DNA of 15,545 nucleotides from Akkermansiaceae bacterium (GTDB lineage Bacteria; Verrucomicrobiota; Verrucomicrobiia; Verrucomicrobiales; Akkermansiaceae), in contig WTJZ01000023.1 in assembly GCA_011524615.1 (NCBI GenBank), positions 1 through 15,545 on the forward strand. The letters run 5' to 3'. A program made the translations under genes and the position numbers. This document shows positions 1-6,323 of the stretch, piece by piece. Under the pieces are notes generated by a model, which was given only the letters and a program-made list of their open reading frames with translations, had not been told where the DNA came from and made no database searches. Each line of letters begins with the position of its first letter. Within the stretch, counting starts at the first letter, position 1.

Positions 1-41
1 GAGGACACAACGCTTCTCTCCTCGTGAAGAAGGTAGACTAA
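1..41 (+). CDS. 3' end of a beta-ketoacyl-ACP synthase (FabF-like), partial
   Basis: Only the last 12 codons and the TAA stop at 39-41 are present. Read in the frame starting at base 3 they give GHNASLLVKKVD. This matches the usual C-terminal strand of elongating ketoacyl-ACP synthases, where a glycine-rich loop (GFGG-H/T-N-A/G-S/T-L) precedes a basic tail. These enzymes condense malonyl-ACP with acyl-ACP in fatty acid synthesis. The stop lies 6 bp before the thioesterase start, so the two are probably co-transcribed. The identification rests on a very short tail: a ketosynthase fold is likely, but whether it is FabF, FabB or a specialised ketosynthase cannot be told. Confidence 0.6.
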   Translation, partial: GHNASLLVKKVD

Positions 42-47
42 TTCATC

Positions 48-449
48 ATGAAACAGTGGCTAGCTACCGAGCGCCGTCTCCTCTTCGCTGAGACGGACAT
101 GTCTGGATGGGCGCATAATTCTCACTTCATGCGCTTTGTCGAGAATGCGGAGCATGAACTGTTTCAAAAGCTTGGCGAGCAGCCAGTCACCCCAGAGGGG
201 GGCTGGCCTCGCGTCAATTTTCAAATCGATTTCAGAAGTCCTCTCGTCTTTGATGACCCTTATCAAGTCGCCCTCACCATGAAGCGACTCGGTAATACCT
301 CGATCACCTGGGGCTTCATCATTCATGCCGACACGAGACTGGTAGCAGAGGGTCAAATGACCTCCGTCTACGTAAACAGCACCGGCAAGCCTACCCCTAT
401 TCCTGAATCTCTCAAATCGGGGTTAATTTCTACATTCGATCGGGAATAA
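48..449 (+). CDS. Acyl-CoA/acyl-ACP thioesterase, 4HBT hotdog family (YbgC/FadM-like)
   Basis: A 133-residue protein, the normal length for a single-domain hotdog thioesterase that hydrolyses acyl-CoA or acyl-ACP thioesters in the cytoplasm. The family signature is near the N-terminus: FAETDMSGWAHNSHFMRF at residues 13-30, with the probable catalytic Asp17 and a following His/Asn cluster (H23, N24, H26) at the start of the central helix. The remainder fits the beta strands of the fold (for example VNFQIDFRSPLVFDD and ITWGFIIH). The ATG at 48 follows an in-frame TAA (39-41) and has a purine-rich AAGAAGG about 12 bp upstream. The 6-bp gap from the ketoacyl synthase suggests an acyl chain-release or editing role beside fatty acid synthesis. 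The exact substrate is unknown. Confidence 0.85.
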   Translation: MKQWLATERRLLFAETDMSGWAHNSHFMRFVENAEHELFQKLGEQPVTPEGGWPRVNFQIDFRSPLVFDDPYQVALTMKRLGNTSITWGFIIHADTRLVAEGQMTSVYVNSTGKPTPIPESLKSGLISTFDRE

Positions 450-475
450 TTTTCATTGCCCGAACACATACATGC

Positions 476-1009
476 ATGTTTACTCAAGACATGACATGGA
501 ATGATACATTTCTCGCTCTCTTTGATCGTTGCCTAGAGCAATATAAGGCTGGCAACACTGACTTTAATTCATACTACACGGAGGCGGACCTCGCCTTCCT
601 TCAGTCTATTGGATATAAGCCTAGAGAACTCTTCGACTTTATCGAGGATCTCGGTGATGCAGGTGAACCAACACGCTCTACTGCACTCCTCGTCGCAGCA
701 GTTCGCCGTGACTACCTCTCAGTTGCTCAGGATGGCGTCCTCAGCTCACACGAAATCACACGCGCAGAGCTCCCTACCTTTGGAGACGAACTCGACGGAA
801 TCGGCTACCTACCACGAATCCTCACTAAAGCACGCGCTAAGCTCAAGGGCGAACTCGATCCTGATATGATGTACGGATGCGGAGGCGACCGTAACTTCCT
901 CAAGAAGCACGGAGACATCCACCTCGCCGACTTTCTCCGCAACGTCTGGGCCTGTGGTGATGACGACGCCAAGGTCGCAGCCTACGTTAAGGCTCAAGCA
1001 TCTCAGTAA
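476..1009 (+). CDS. DUF5069 domain-containing protein
   Basis: A 177-residue soluble protein matching the DUF5069 family as I remember it. Conserved-looking stretches are SIGYKPRELFDFIEDLGDAG (about 43-62), TALLVAAVRRDYLSV (about 68-83), a YLPRILTKARAKLKGELDPD segment (about 111-130) and MYGCGGDRNFLKKHGD (about 131-146), followed by DFLRNVWACGDDD. There is no signal peptide or membrane span. The biochemical function is unknown. It is acidic and the family is common in Verrucomicrobiota, so it supports the taxonomic guess. The start at 476 lacks a clear Shine-Dalgarno sequence, and Met6 (491) is an alternative start. The gene follows the thioesterase by 26 bp and ends before a strong hairpin, so it may be the last gene of the upstream unit. 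Confidence 0.85.
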   Translation: MFTQDMTWNDTFLALFDRCLEQYKAGNTDFNSYYTEADLAFLQSIGYKPRELFDFIEDLGDAGEPTRSTALLVAAVRRDYLSVAQDGVLSSHEITRAELPTFGDELDGIGYLPRILTKARAKLKGELDPDMMYGCGGDRNFLKKHGDIHLADFLRNVWACGDDDAKVAAYVKAQASQ

Positions 1010-1024
1010 GCACTAATCATTCGT

Positions 1025-1055
1025 AAGAGGAGTCTCATCAGGCTCCTCTTTTCTC
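1025..1055 (+). terminator. Rho-independent terminator after the DUF5069 gene
   Basis: Perfect 8-bp stem AAGAGGAG (1025-1032) with CTCCTCTT (1043-1050), extendable by a T-G and a C-G pair to 10 bp, leaving a 6-nt loop (TCATCA). A T-rich tract (TTTTCTCTT) follows. It lies 16 bp past the stop codon. Confidence 0.8.
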
Positions 1056-1123
1056 TTACACACATCATCTTCCCGACTGTTTTCACTGGCAATATCACCC
1101 GTTCTCTGTGATTCTGACCTATC

Positions 1124-1504
1124 ATGAGTAAGCCCTTCCTAGACCCTACTACCTTTTACCAATGCGACCGCTGTACAGCCTGCTGTCGCTGGCCTGGTGA
1201 CGTAAGGATCACTGATGAAGAAGTCGTCATGATTGCTGACTATCTAGGACTCTCAGAACAAGAGTTTATCGACCAACATACCCGCATTAATACAGCGCGC
1301 AATGGGCTCTCGATCCTAGAGAACCCCGACCATTCCTGTAGTATGCTCGTCAACGGAGGTTGCCGTATCCACCACGCTAAACCCGAACAATGCAAGGGGT
1401 TTCCAAACACCTGGAACTTCCCTGGCTGGCAAAAAATCTGCCATGCTAAGCCCATCCCTATGGATACCGCTATCAAGCAAGGCCTAGTAGACCAGACGAA
1501 ATAA
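1124..1504 (+). CDS. YkgJ-family cysteine-cluster protein
   Basis: A 126-residue protein with the N-terminal C-x2-C-x2-CC signature (C14, C17, C20, C21). Further cysteines at C72, C80 and C90 complete the pattern of the YkgJ/CxxCxxCC family (formerly UPF0153), thought to bind zinc or an Fe-S cluster. The context GGCRIHHAKPEQCKGFP around C80-C90 is typical: in this family a cysteine followed by I/H and later P-x-x-C marks the second half of the site. No membrane segment is seen. The molecular role is not established. The ATG at 1124 is the only sensible start. It sits between two terminators, so it is probably a single-gene unit. Its stop codon lies inside the downstream hairpin. Confidence 0.88.
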   Translation: MSKPFLDPTTFYQCDRCTACCRWPGDVRITDEEVVMIADYLGLSEQEFIDQHTRINTARNGLSILENPDHSCSMLVNGGCRIHHAKPEQCKGFPNTWNFPGWQKICHAKPIPMDTAIKQGLVDQTK

Positions 1505-1532
1505 GACTCAGGCATACTCCCTGAGTCTTATT
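1500..1532. terminator. Bidirectional hairpin terminator between convergent units
   Basis: A perfect 13-bp stem (1500-1512 with 1520-1532) and a 7-nt loop CATACTC. The stem is A/T-rich at its base and ends CTTATT on either strand, so it can act on both the YkgJ-family gene (whose TAA is inside the left arm) and the leftward ptsH-ptsI operon. No long T-tract follows, so termination efficiency is uncertain. Confidence 0.65.
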
Positions 1533-1563
1533 GTCTCTACCTTTCTCCGATAGCAGGTCATGT

Positions 1564-1583
1564 CGGTTCTAGAAGTTGAACCG
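1564..1583. repeat. Small inverted repeat downstream of the pts operon
   Basis: CGGTTC (1564-1569) and GAACCG (1578-1583) form a 6-bp stem with an 8-nt loop. It lies between the last gene of the pts unit and the shared terminator. No T-tract follows, so it may only be a 3'-end RNA hairpin. Confidence 0.35.
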
Positions 1584-1600
1584 CTGATCTCAGTTAATAT

Positions 1601-1864
1601 CTACTCCGGTAACAGTGGGAGAAACTGAACCATCTGCTGGTATCGTGGTAGGTTGAAGCTGCGCTGCTCTTTTTGCATCGTCTCCACTTCATCCGCTAGA
1701 CAGAGAGCGATCATCTTCTTGGCCTCATGTTCATCGATCTCATCCTCCTGAATGAGCCTGTCGAAGTGCTCTTTGACAAAGGGTGTCTCGGAGGATTCGA
1801 GTTGTTGTTCTACGGCTGGAATGAGACTGAGACTGAGCTCTTCTGCGGAAATATCGTCAGACAT
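1601..1864 (-). CDS. Small acidic protein of unknown function, last gene of the pts operon
   Basis: An 87-residue protein starting MSDDISAEELSLSL. The reading frame stays open for 38 more codons upstream, but that extension would overlap the end of ptsI and encodes unlike sequence, so the ATG at 1864 is preferred. The protein is helical and acidic (FVKEHFDRLIQEDEIDEHEAK, LCLADEVETMQ) and ends in a hydrophobic FLPLLPE tail. It has no signal peptide, membrane span or cysteine motif. I do not recognise the family with confidence. It begins 46 bp after the ptsI stop in the same orientation, with no terminator visible between them, so co-transcription with ptsHI is likely. Whether it takes part in PTS regulation is speculation. 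Confidence 0.75.
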   Translation of the reverse strand: MSDDISAEELSLSLIPAVEQQLESSETPFVKEHFDRLIQEDEIDEHEAKKMIALCLADEVETMQKEQRSFNLPRYQQMVQFLPLLPE

Positions 1865-1910
1865 ATGGCGTATAGTTTTACTAATAATTAATGGGAAAAA
1901 CACTATGAAC

Positions 1911-3707
1911 CTAGCTGCACTCGTGCTCGAGTAACTCTGGGTAAGCTCGTTCCGCGATCGCACGAGAGGCCTTAACAATATCTTGCGCTCTCGTCATCGT
2001 GAAGGCTTCTTGAATCAACTGCTGACATTCGGAGTAGTTAAGGCGGCGCAGAGCCCCCTTAACAATTGGTACTTTATTAACTCCTACGGAGAGCTCTTCG
2101 ACGCCTAATCCTACTAGAATAGGTAGGAGTTCGACATCACTTGCCATTTCACCGCACACTCCAGTCCAGATGTTAGACTTACGCCCTCCTTCGACCGTCA
2201 TCTTCATGAGGCGCAGGACACCCGGATCAGCTGGGCGATAGAGGTATGAGACCAGTTCATTTACACGGTCTACTGCTGTAGTATATTGTACGAGATCATT
2301 CGTCCCGATAGAGAAGAAGTCGACATGCTTAGCGATCTCCTCAGCGAGCAGAGCCGCAGCAGGCACCTCGATCATGACTCCTACTTGGTAATCATCGGAG
2401 ATATTATACCCCTCTGCTACTAACTCATCATGACACTCTTGGAGTAACTTCTTAGCCCGGTAAACTTCAGCAATCTGAGACACCATCGGGAACATGATCC
2501 CTACTTTACCAAAGGGTGTTGCTCTCAAAAGAGCTCGTAATTGTACCTTAAAGATCTCAGGTCTAGCCAAGGAGTAACGAATACCTCTACGGCCAAGGAA
2601 TGGGTTAGGCTCTGGCTTGAGTAGCGGCTCTCCGCTTAACTTATCCCCACCAGAATCGAGAGTCCTGAAGATGGTAAGATCATCCTCTCCTACTTCTTCC
2701 ACGACAGAGGAATAGAGATACGCCTGTTCATCTTCATCAGGGATATGCTCTTGCTCTAGTAGATAGAATTCTGTGCGGTAGAGGCCGATACCTTCTGCTC
2801 CCGCTGTCTTTAGAGGACCTACTTCATGAGCGAACTCTACATTTGCTGAAAGTGTAATCTTATGACCGTCAGAGGTACGGGTTTCCTTCTGACACTCAGA
2901 GACTAACTTCTGCTTGAGCAACTCCCGTTGCATAAAGATCACCTTATACTTTTCAAAGGTCTCTCGCGAGGGGTGCAGAATCAATAAGCCATTCGTCCCA
3001 TCCAGAATGCAAGTCGCCAGCCCCTTAGCCGCCAATACAGCGTCAGGAATACCAACTACAGCTGGAATACCTAAGGAACGTGCTAGAATGGCAGTGTGTG
3101 AGGTGTAACTACCTTGCTCGGTGGCAAAGCCTAGCATCTTCTGACGATCCATACTGATCGTGTCCGATGGGGTCAGGTCAAATGCGATGAGAATATGTTC
3201 GTAAGAAATCTCAGTCTTAGGGGGAGCATTACTCGTACGGACGAGATTCTCCAGTAGTCGAACCGCGACATCCTCAATGTCAGACGTACGCTCTGCGAGG
3301 TAGGAGTCCTCCACTCGACGGAGTGCTTCCATATAGCCCTGTATCACTGCGTAGTAACAATAGGCTACACAAACGAGCCGCTCACGTAGCATCAATTCTA
3401 CCTTACGGTGAAGCGTGTAATCTTCCAGGAGTAAGACATGAGCGTCAAAGATTTTACTCTCATCGCCCTCGGACATTTCTCCGACCTTATCCTTGATCTC
3501 TTCTAACTCTACTTTGGTAGCTGAAACGGCGAGATGGAACTTAGCTAACTCATCAGAGATCTGCGTCTCTGTAATGTTATAGATCTCTGGAGCAGCAAAG
3601 CCGCGTGCGTTAACACTAACTGCGCCATAAGCCAGACCCGATGATACGGCTCTACCTTCTAAGACAACCTCAGGGAGGCCGTCATCTTTGTACTCCCAAG
3701 CGATCAA
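1911..3707 (-). CDS. ptsI: Phosphoenolpyruvate-protein phosphotransferase (PTS enzyme I)
   Basis: A 598-residue cytoplasmic enzyme I, which takes phosphate from PEP and passes it to HPr. The phosphorylated histidine is H204 in GSYTSHTAILARSLGIPAVV. The PEP/Mg-binding TIM barrel follows, with GLYRTEF (R311), FRTLDSGGDK (R348), EPNPFLGRRGIR (367-377), FFSIGTNDLVQY (464-475) and the catalytic cysteine in GVCGEMASD (C518). Length is slightly above the usual 570-575, mainly because about 13 extra residues precede the first conserved GxAxSxGxA-like motif. The start appears to be TTG, with GGAG only 3 nt upstream; no in-frame ATG is near. It begins 11 bp after ptsH and clearly forms an operon with it. 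No sugar-specific EII gene is in view. Confidence 0.97.
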   Translation of the reverse strand: MIAWEYKDDGLPEVVLEGRAVSSGLAYGAVSVNARGFAAPEIYNITETQISDELAKFHLAVSATKVELEEIKDKVGEMSEGDESKIFDAHVLLLEDYTLHRKVELMLRERLVCVAYCYYAVIQGYMEALRRVEDSYLAERTSDIEDVAVRLLENLVRTSNAPPKTEISYEHILIAFDLTPSDTISMDRQKMLGFATEQGSYTSHTAILARSLGIPAVVGIPDAVLAAKGLATCILDGTNGLLILHPSRETFEKYKVIFMQRELLKQKLVSECQKETRTSDGHKITLSANVEFAHEVGPLKTAGAEGIGLYRTEFYLLEQEHIPDEDEQAYLYSSVVEEVGEDDLTIFRTLDSGGDKLSGEPLLKPEPNPFLGRRGIRYSLARPEIFKVQLRALLRATPFGKVGIMFPMVSQIAEVYRAKKLLQECHDELVAEGYNISDDYQVGVMIEVPAAALLAEEIAKHVDFFSIGTNDLVQYTTAVDRVNELVSYLYRPADPGVLRLMKMTVEGGRKSNIWTGVCGEMASDVELLPILVGLGVEELSVGVNKVPIVKGALRRLNYSECQQLIQEAFTMTRAQDIVKASRAIAERAYPELLEHECS

Positions 3708-3718
3708 ATGCTCCGTGA

Positions 3719-3985
3719 TTAATTTTCGTCGAAGTTACTCTCAATGAGCGAGACAAGTGCCTGGAGCGCATCAGCTTCATCATCACCCTCAGTGGTAATA
3801 ACTAATTGAGACTCATATCCCGCGGCAAGCATCATGAGTCCCATGATACTCTTACCATCTACTTCTTCCTCATCTTTCTCTACACGAATATCACACGAGT
3901 AGTTACTTGCGGTCTTAACGAATTGAGCAGCTGGGCGGGCATGTATCCCTAATTTATTTTTAACGATTACGTTTTGTGAAGGCAT
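3719..3985 (-). CDS. ptsH: HPr phosphocarrier protein
   Basis: An 88-residue HPr, normal length. The PEP-dependent phosphorylation site is H15 in LGIHARPAAQFVK. A regulatory serine is present at S46 in the motif DGKSIMGLMML, which HPr kinase/phosphorylase (HprK) recognises where that enzyme exists. It relays phosphate from enzyme I, encoded immediately downstream. The ATG at 3985 is the family start. No good Shine-Dalgarno sequence is visible (AAGATCTTTAAGC precedes the ATG). In many bacteria outside the Firmicutes and Enterobacteria, HPr with S46 belongs to an incomplete, regulatory PTS. With no transporter genes in the window, that cannot be decided here. Confidence 0.97.
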   Translation of the reverse strand: MPSQNVIVKNKLGIHARPAAQFVKTASNYSCDIRVEKDEEEVDGKSIMGLMMLAAGYESQLVITTEGDDEADALQALVSLIESNFDEN

Positions 3986-4034
3986 TGCTTAAAGATCTTT
4001 TACCTACAGTGCAGTGATTTATCTACTACACGCA

Positions 4035-4040
4035 AGTATA
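4035..4040 (-). promoter_or_regulatory. Candidate -10 element upstream of ptsH
   Basis: On the minus strand the 104-bp gap upstream of ptsH is A/T-rich and contains TATACT (4040-4035), about 50 bp before the ATG. No convincing -35 hexamer lies 16-18 bp further upstream, so this is only a weak candidate. No terminator separates the gap from the gene ending at 4090, so readthrough from the desaturase operon is also possible. Confidence 0.3.
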
Positions 4041-4089
4041 TTTTGGGTATAAATCATAAAGAATGCTAATTATCTCAATAATAATGGAT

Positions 4090-5025
4090 TTATTTATCAC
4101 GAATCCTCTCCTTAAGACTCTGAAGTGCTTGTTCTAGAGAATGATATTGAAAATTAAATCCATCTTGAATGAGTCTTTCGGGAGAGACCCATCTGCTTTT
4201 CAACACCAATTCTGTTTCTGTCCGCATGAAAAACGCACCTACACGCAACATCCAACGCGTCGCTGGCAACCCCAGTTTAACACCCCATACTTTTCTCAAG
4301 GAGGCCATGAGGGCCTGGTTTGATTCCGCGTTAGGGCTCACGATATTAATGCTCCCCTCTAGTGTAGTCCGCTCAATACAGTGATGCACCGCCCGGCAAA
4401 AGTCACCAATATGGATCCAGCTAAACATCTGTCTACCTCCCCCCATCGTTCCTCCGAGCCCTTTACGCGTCAATGCACTGAGCACATCAAAGACACTCCC
4501 CTGTTCCTCCCCGAGGACGATTGCAGTCCGTAGAGCGACCTTACGGACAGCCACCTCACTCTGCTGAAACGCTCTCTCCCACTCAGTAGCCACATTCATA
4601 CTAAAGTCTTCACCGATCTCCCCAGATGCTTCTGTGTGAGGGTGATTCTCTCCATCGTCTTCACGATGTCGATAGATTGTAGCGGTACTACTATTGAGCC
4701 AGACCTCTGGAGGGTGAGTGACCTGCGCGATGGCGCGCCCGATCAGACGTGTCGTCTGGACTCTACTCTCCAGGATCTCCGCTTTATTCTGCTCATTATA
4801 GCGGCAATTGACCGATCGCCCTGCTAGATTGATGACAGCTTGCGCATGATTGAGCTCATCAGCCCAACCGGCTAAGGTAACGCCATCCCAGGCGACAAAC
4901 TTTGCATACGGAGAACATCCTGTACGGCGTCGAGCTATTGTGACGACCTCGTCTCCTCGATGGTAAAAGTGTGCGCTCAACGCTCTCCCAAGAAAGCTGT
5001 TCGCTCCGATAATGATAACCTTCAT
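4090..5025 (-). CDS. TIGR01777-family NAD(P)-dependent epimerase/oxidoreductase (SDR39U1/YfcH-like)
   Basis: A 311-residue extended-type short-chain dehydrogenase. The dinucleotide-binding loop is at the start: MKVIIIGANSFLGRAL (G7, G13). Other family marks are VINLAGRSVNCRYNEQNK, an ESRVQTTRLIGRAI segment, WLNSSTATIYR, WERAFQQSEVAVRKVALRTA, and a GGGRQMFSWIHIGDF motif, followed by a C-terminal DUF1731-type tail (LPATRWMLRVGAFFM, ETELVLKSRWVSPERLIQDGF). The frame is open 35 codons further upstream, but MKVIIIG is the family start, so 5025 is used. The substrate of this family is not firmly known. It is last in the five-gene desaturase unit, 22 bp after the preceding gene, so a role in modifying membrane lipids or handling their oxidation products is an inference from context. 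Confidence 0.9.
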   Translation of the reverse strand: MKVIIIGANSFLGRALSAHFYHRGDEVVTIARRRTGCSPYAKFVAWDGVTLAGWADELNHAQAVINLAGRSVNCRYNEQNKAEILESRVQTTRLIGRAIAQVTHPPEVWLNSSTATIYRHREDDGENHPHTEASGEIGEDFSMNVATEWERAFQQSEVAVRKVALRTAIVLGEEQGSVFDVLSALTRKGLGGTMGGGRQMFSWIHIGDFCRAVHHCIERTTLEGSINIVSPNAESNQALMASLRKVWGVKLGLPATRWMLRVGAFFMRTETELVLKSRWVSPERLIQDGFNFQYHSLEQALQSLKERIRDK

Positions 5026-5047
5026 CTGTGTAATAGAAAAAATATTG

Positions 5048-5521
5048 TTAATGTAAGAGTTTAATGGGGCCATGATGTGGGTATTGCCGTCTTCGTAATT
5101 GATACCCCACTTCTGCTGCGACACCCCCACATGCCAGAGCTAAAACTGGAGTGATGAGATAGACCCATCCCGTGGCAAAGTAATCAGGCATGGTAAAAAG
5201 GAGCCTCCCCAATGGAATACCAATGAAAGGCATGACGAGCGCGATCAAAGCGCCCCTAACCGTGAACCGCCACCGCCGAGAGAAGTAACGCTCATCAGAA
5301 TAATGCACAAAGTATACAGGTACGTAGAACACACCCCAAACTCCCGCGATAATGAGACTCGCCAACCAAAAGAGATGCGTAAGACACTCTACTACAGGGA
5401 ACGAACGACACAAGATGATGCACACAAGGAGGATCATCGCTTGGCATAACCACCCTGCAGCCATGGCATAGAAGCTGTGGCACAGGATAGTAGTCCAGTG
5501 AGGACGGTTGATTGCTTTCAT
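5048..5521 (-). CDS. Integral membrane protein of unknown function, desaturase operon gene 4
   Basis: A 157-residue protein with four predicted membrane segments (about residues 17-38, 47-70, 88-109 and 115-138) and a basic C-terminus (QLRRRQYPHH). A polar loop, YSDERYFSRRWR (74-85), lies between segments 2 and 3. I do not recognise the family. Its ATG overlaps the stop of the upstream gene by 4 bp (ATGA at 5521-5518), so it is translationally coupled to it and very likely real. The topology and conserved neighbourhood suggest a membrane partner or scaffold rather than a catalytic enzyme, but no catalytic or binding motif supports any specific role. Confidence 0.8.
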   Translation of the reverse strand: MKAINRPHWTTILCHSFYAMAAGWLCQAMILLVCIILCRSFPVVECLTHLFWLASLIIAGVWGVFYVPVYFVHYSDERYFSRRWRFTVRGALIALVMPFIGIPLGRLLFTMPDYFATGWVYLITPVLALACGGVAAEVGYQLRRRQYPHHGPIKLLH

Positions 5522-5937
5522 CCTTTGAGAGAGAACGGAGTCAACTGCTGCCTAAAGTACGACCAAGAGTCTCTTAGGTACAGTGCGAACGGGATCCACC
5601 AAATCAGGTCATTCATCAGAATCATCACAATCGTGGCAAAGGGCCAGTTACCACTCTGATACTGACCGAGCCAGCCTATCGGGCCCAGCACCTTTCCGAT
5701 GAGACCTACCGCAGCGAGGACAAAGCACTCCTCAGGCCTGCGGGCGACCTCTGCATAGATGATCCCGTAGAGACCGACGACCATCCCAAGACAGGCAAAG
5801 ACCTCAGGGTGGTGCATCAGTGGCATCTCTGCAAAGCGGAACAACCACTGGGAGTTCAGGCTCGTGAATAGCCCCCATCCAATATTGTAGAGAGCTGCGG
5901 CGATAAAAAGGTATTGATAGAGTCTTCTGTGTTTCAT
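5518..5937 (-). CDS. Four-span integral membrane protein (uncharacterised conserved family), desaturase operon gene 3
   Basis: A 139-residue protein with four membrane segments (about 7-27, 45-64, 71-91 and 100-121). It carries a pattern I recall from a family widespread in Planctomycetes and other bacteria: LYNIGWGLF near the N-terminus, CLGMVVGLYGIIYAEVARRP in the middle, VGLIGKVLGPIGWLG, and NDLIWWIPFALYL at the end. Members are often mislabelled as alkyl hydroperoxide reductase, although no peroxidatic motif is present here. Function is unknown. The gene starts 4 bp after the stop of the gene at 5942-6292 and overlaps the next gene by 4 bp, showing tight operon structure. Confidence 0.85.
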   Translation of the reverse strand: MKHRRLYQYLFIAAALYNIGWGLFTSLNSQWLFRFAEMPLMHHPEVFACLGMVVGLYGIIYAEVARRPEECFVLAAVGLIGKVLGPIGWLGQYQSGNWPFATIVMILMNDLIWWIPFALYLRDSWSYFRQQLTPFSLKG

Positions 5938-5941
5938 ATGG

Positions 5942-6292
5942 TTAGTTGTTTTTCTGTCTGCGTAGTTTGGTAAAAAGGATGATATTGAAGAAGTGCATGA
6001 TACCCAGCACTAGGATGACGAACCCTAGCTTAGTAAAGGTGACCTCTATCGCGATTCGTTGCGATAGCAACGCAGAGTTCACCTTCATATACAGAGCGAT
6101 GAACCCCATATTGATAAGGTAGAATCCCACGACCAATAGCTTGTTAATGCTCTGGGCTAGCTCTCGATTGCCTTGGAAGACATCGATTAAGAAGATGAGT
6201 CCATTCTTCTCTAGAGTGCGGGCTACCCATATCATGGTCGGAATGGCCAGAACGAGGTAGGTCGAGTAGGTTATAATCCAGTAGTCTTTCAT
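5942..6292 (-). CDS. Small integral membrane protein (conserved, unnamed), desaturase operon gene 2
   Basis: A 116-residue protein with three membrane segments (about 6-24, 51-70 and 86-108) and a basic tail (KLRRQKNN). Recognisable conserved-looking stretches are WVARTLEKNGLIFLIDVF (22-39), SINKLLVVGFYLINMGF (48-64) and VLGIMHFFNIILF (95-107). I recall similar unnamed membrane proteins in actinobacteria and bacteroidetes, but no function is known to me. It starts 8 bp after the desaturase stop codon and is followed after 4 bp by the next membrane gene. A palindromic element (6304-6319) sits directly upstream of its start, so it may also have its own regulated expression. Confidence 0.85.
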   Translation of the reverse strand: MKDYWIITYSTYLVLAIPTMIWVARTLEKNGLIFLIDVFQGNRELAQSINKLLVVGFYLINMGFIALYMKVNSALLSQRIAIEVTFTKLGFVILVLGIMHFFNIILFTKLRRQKNN

Positions 6293-6297
6293 GTTTT

Positions 6298-6323
6298 TGT
6301 TTATTCAGTTATTTCTGAAAGTT
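6298..6323. repeat. Direct repeat copy 1 (26 bp), at the 3' end of the desaturase gene
   Basis: Matches 7241-7266 at 24 of 26 positions in the same orientation, differing at two central bases. It overlaps the desaturase stop codon (6301-6303) and its last six sense codons. It contains operator-like site B. Confidence 0.8.

Noticed and set aside
60..356. Minus-strand open frame of 98 codons opposite the thioesterase
   Set aside because: A shadow of the thioesterase gene with no motif; the plus-strand frame has the clear family signature.
5026..5130. Longer N-terminus for the TIGR01777 protein starting at 5130
   Set aside because: It would overlap the preceding gene by about 80 bp and push the dinucleotide-binding motif away from the N-terminus, unlike the family.
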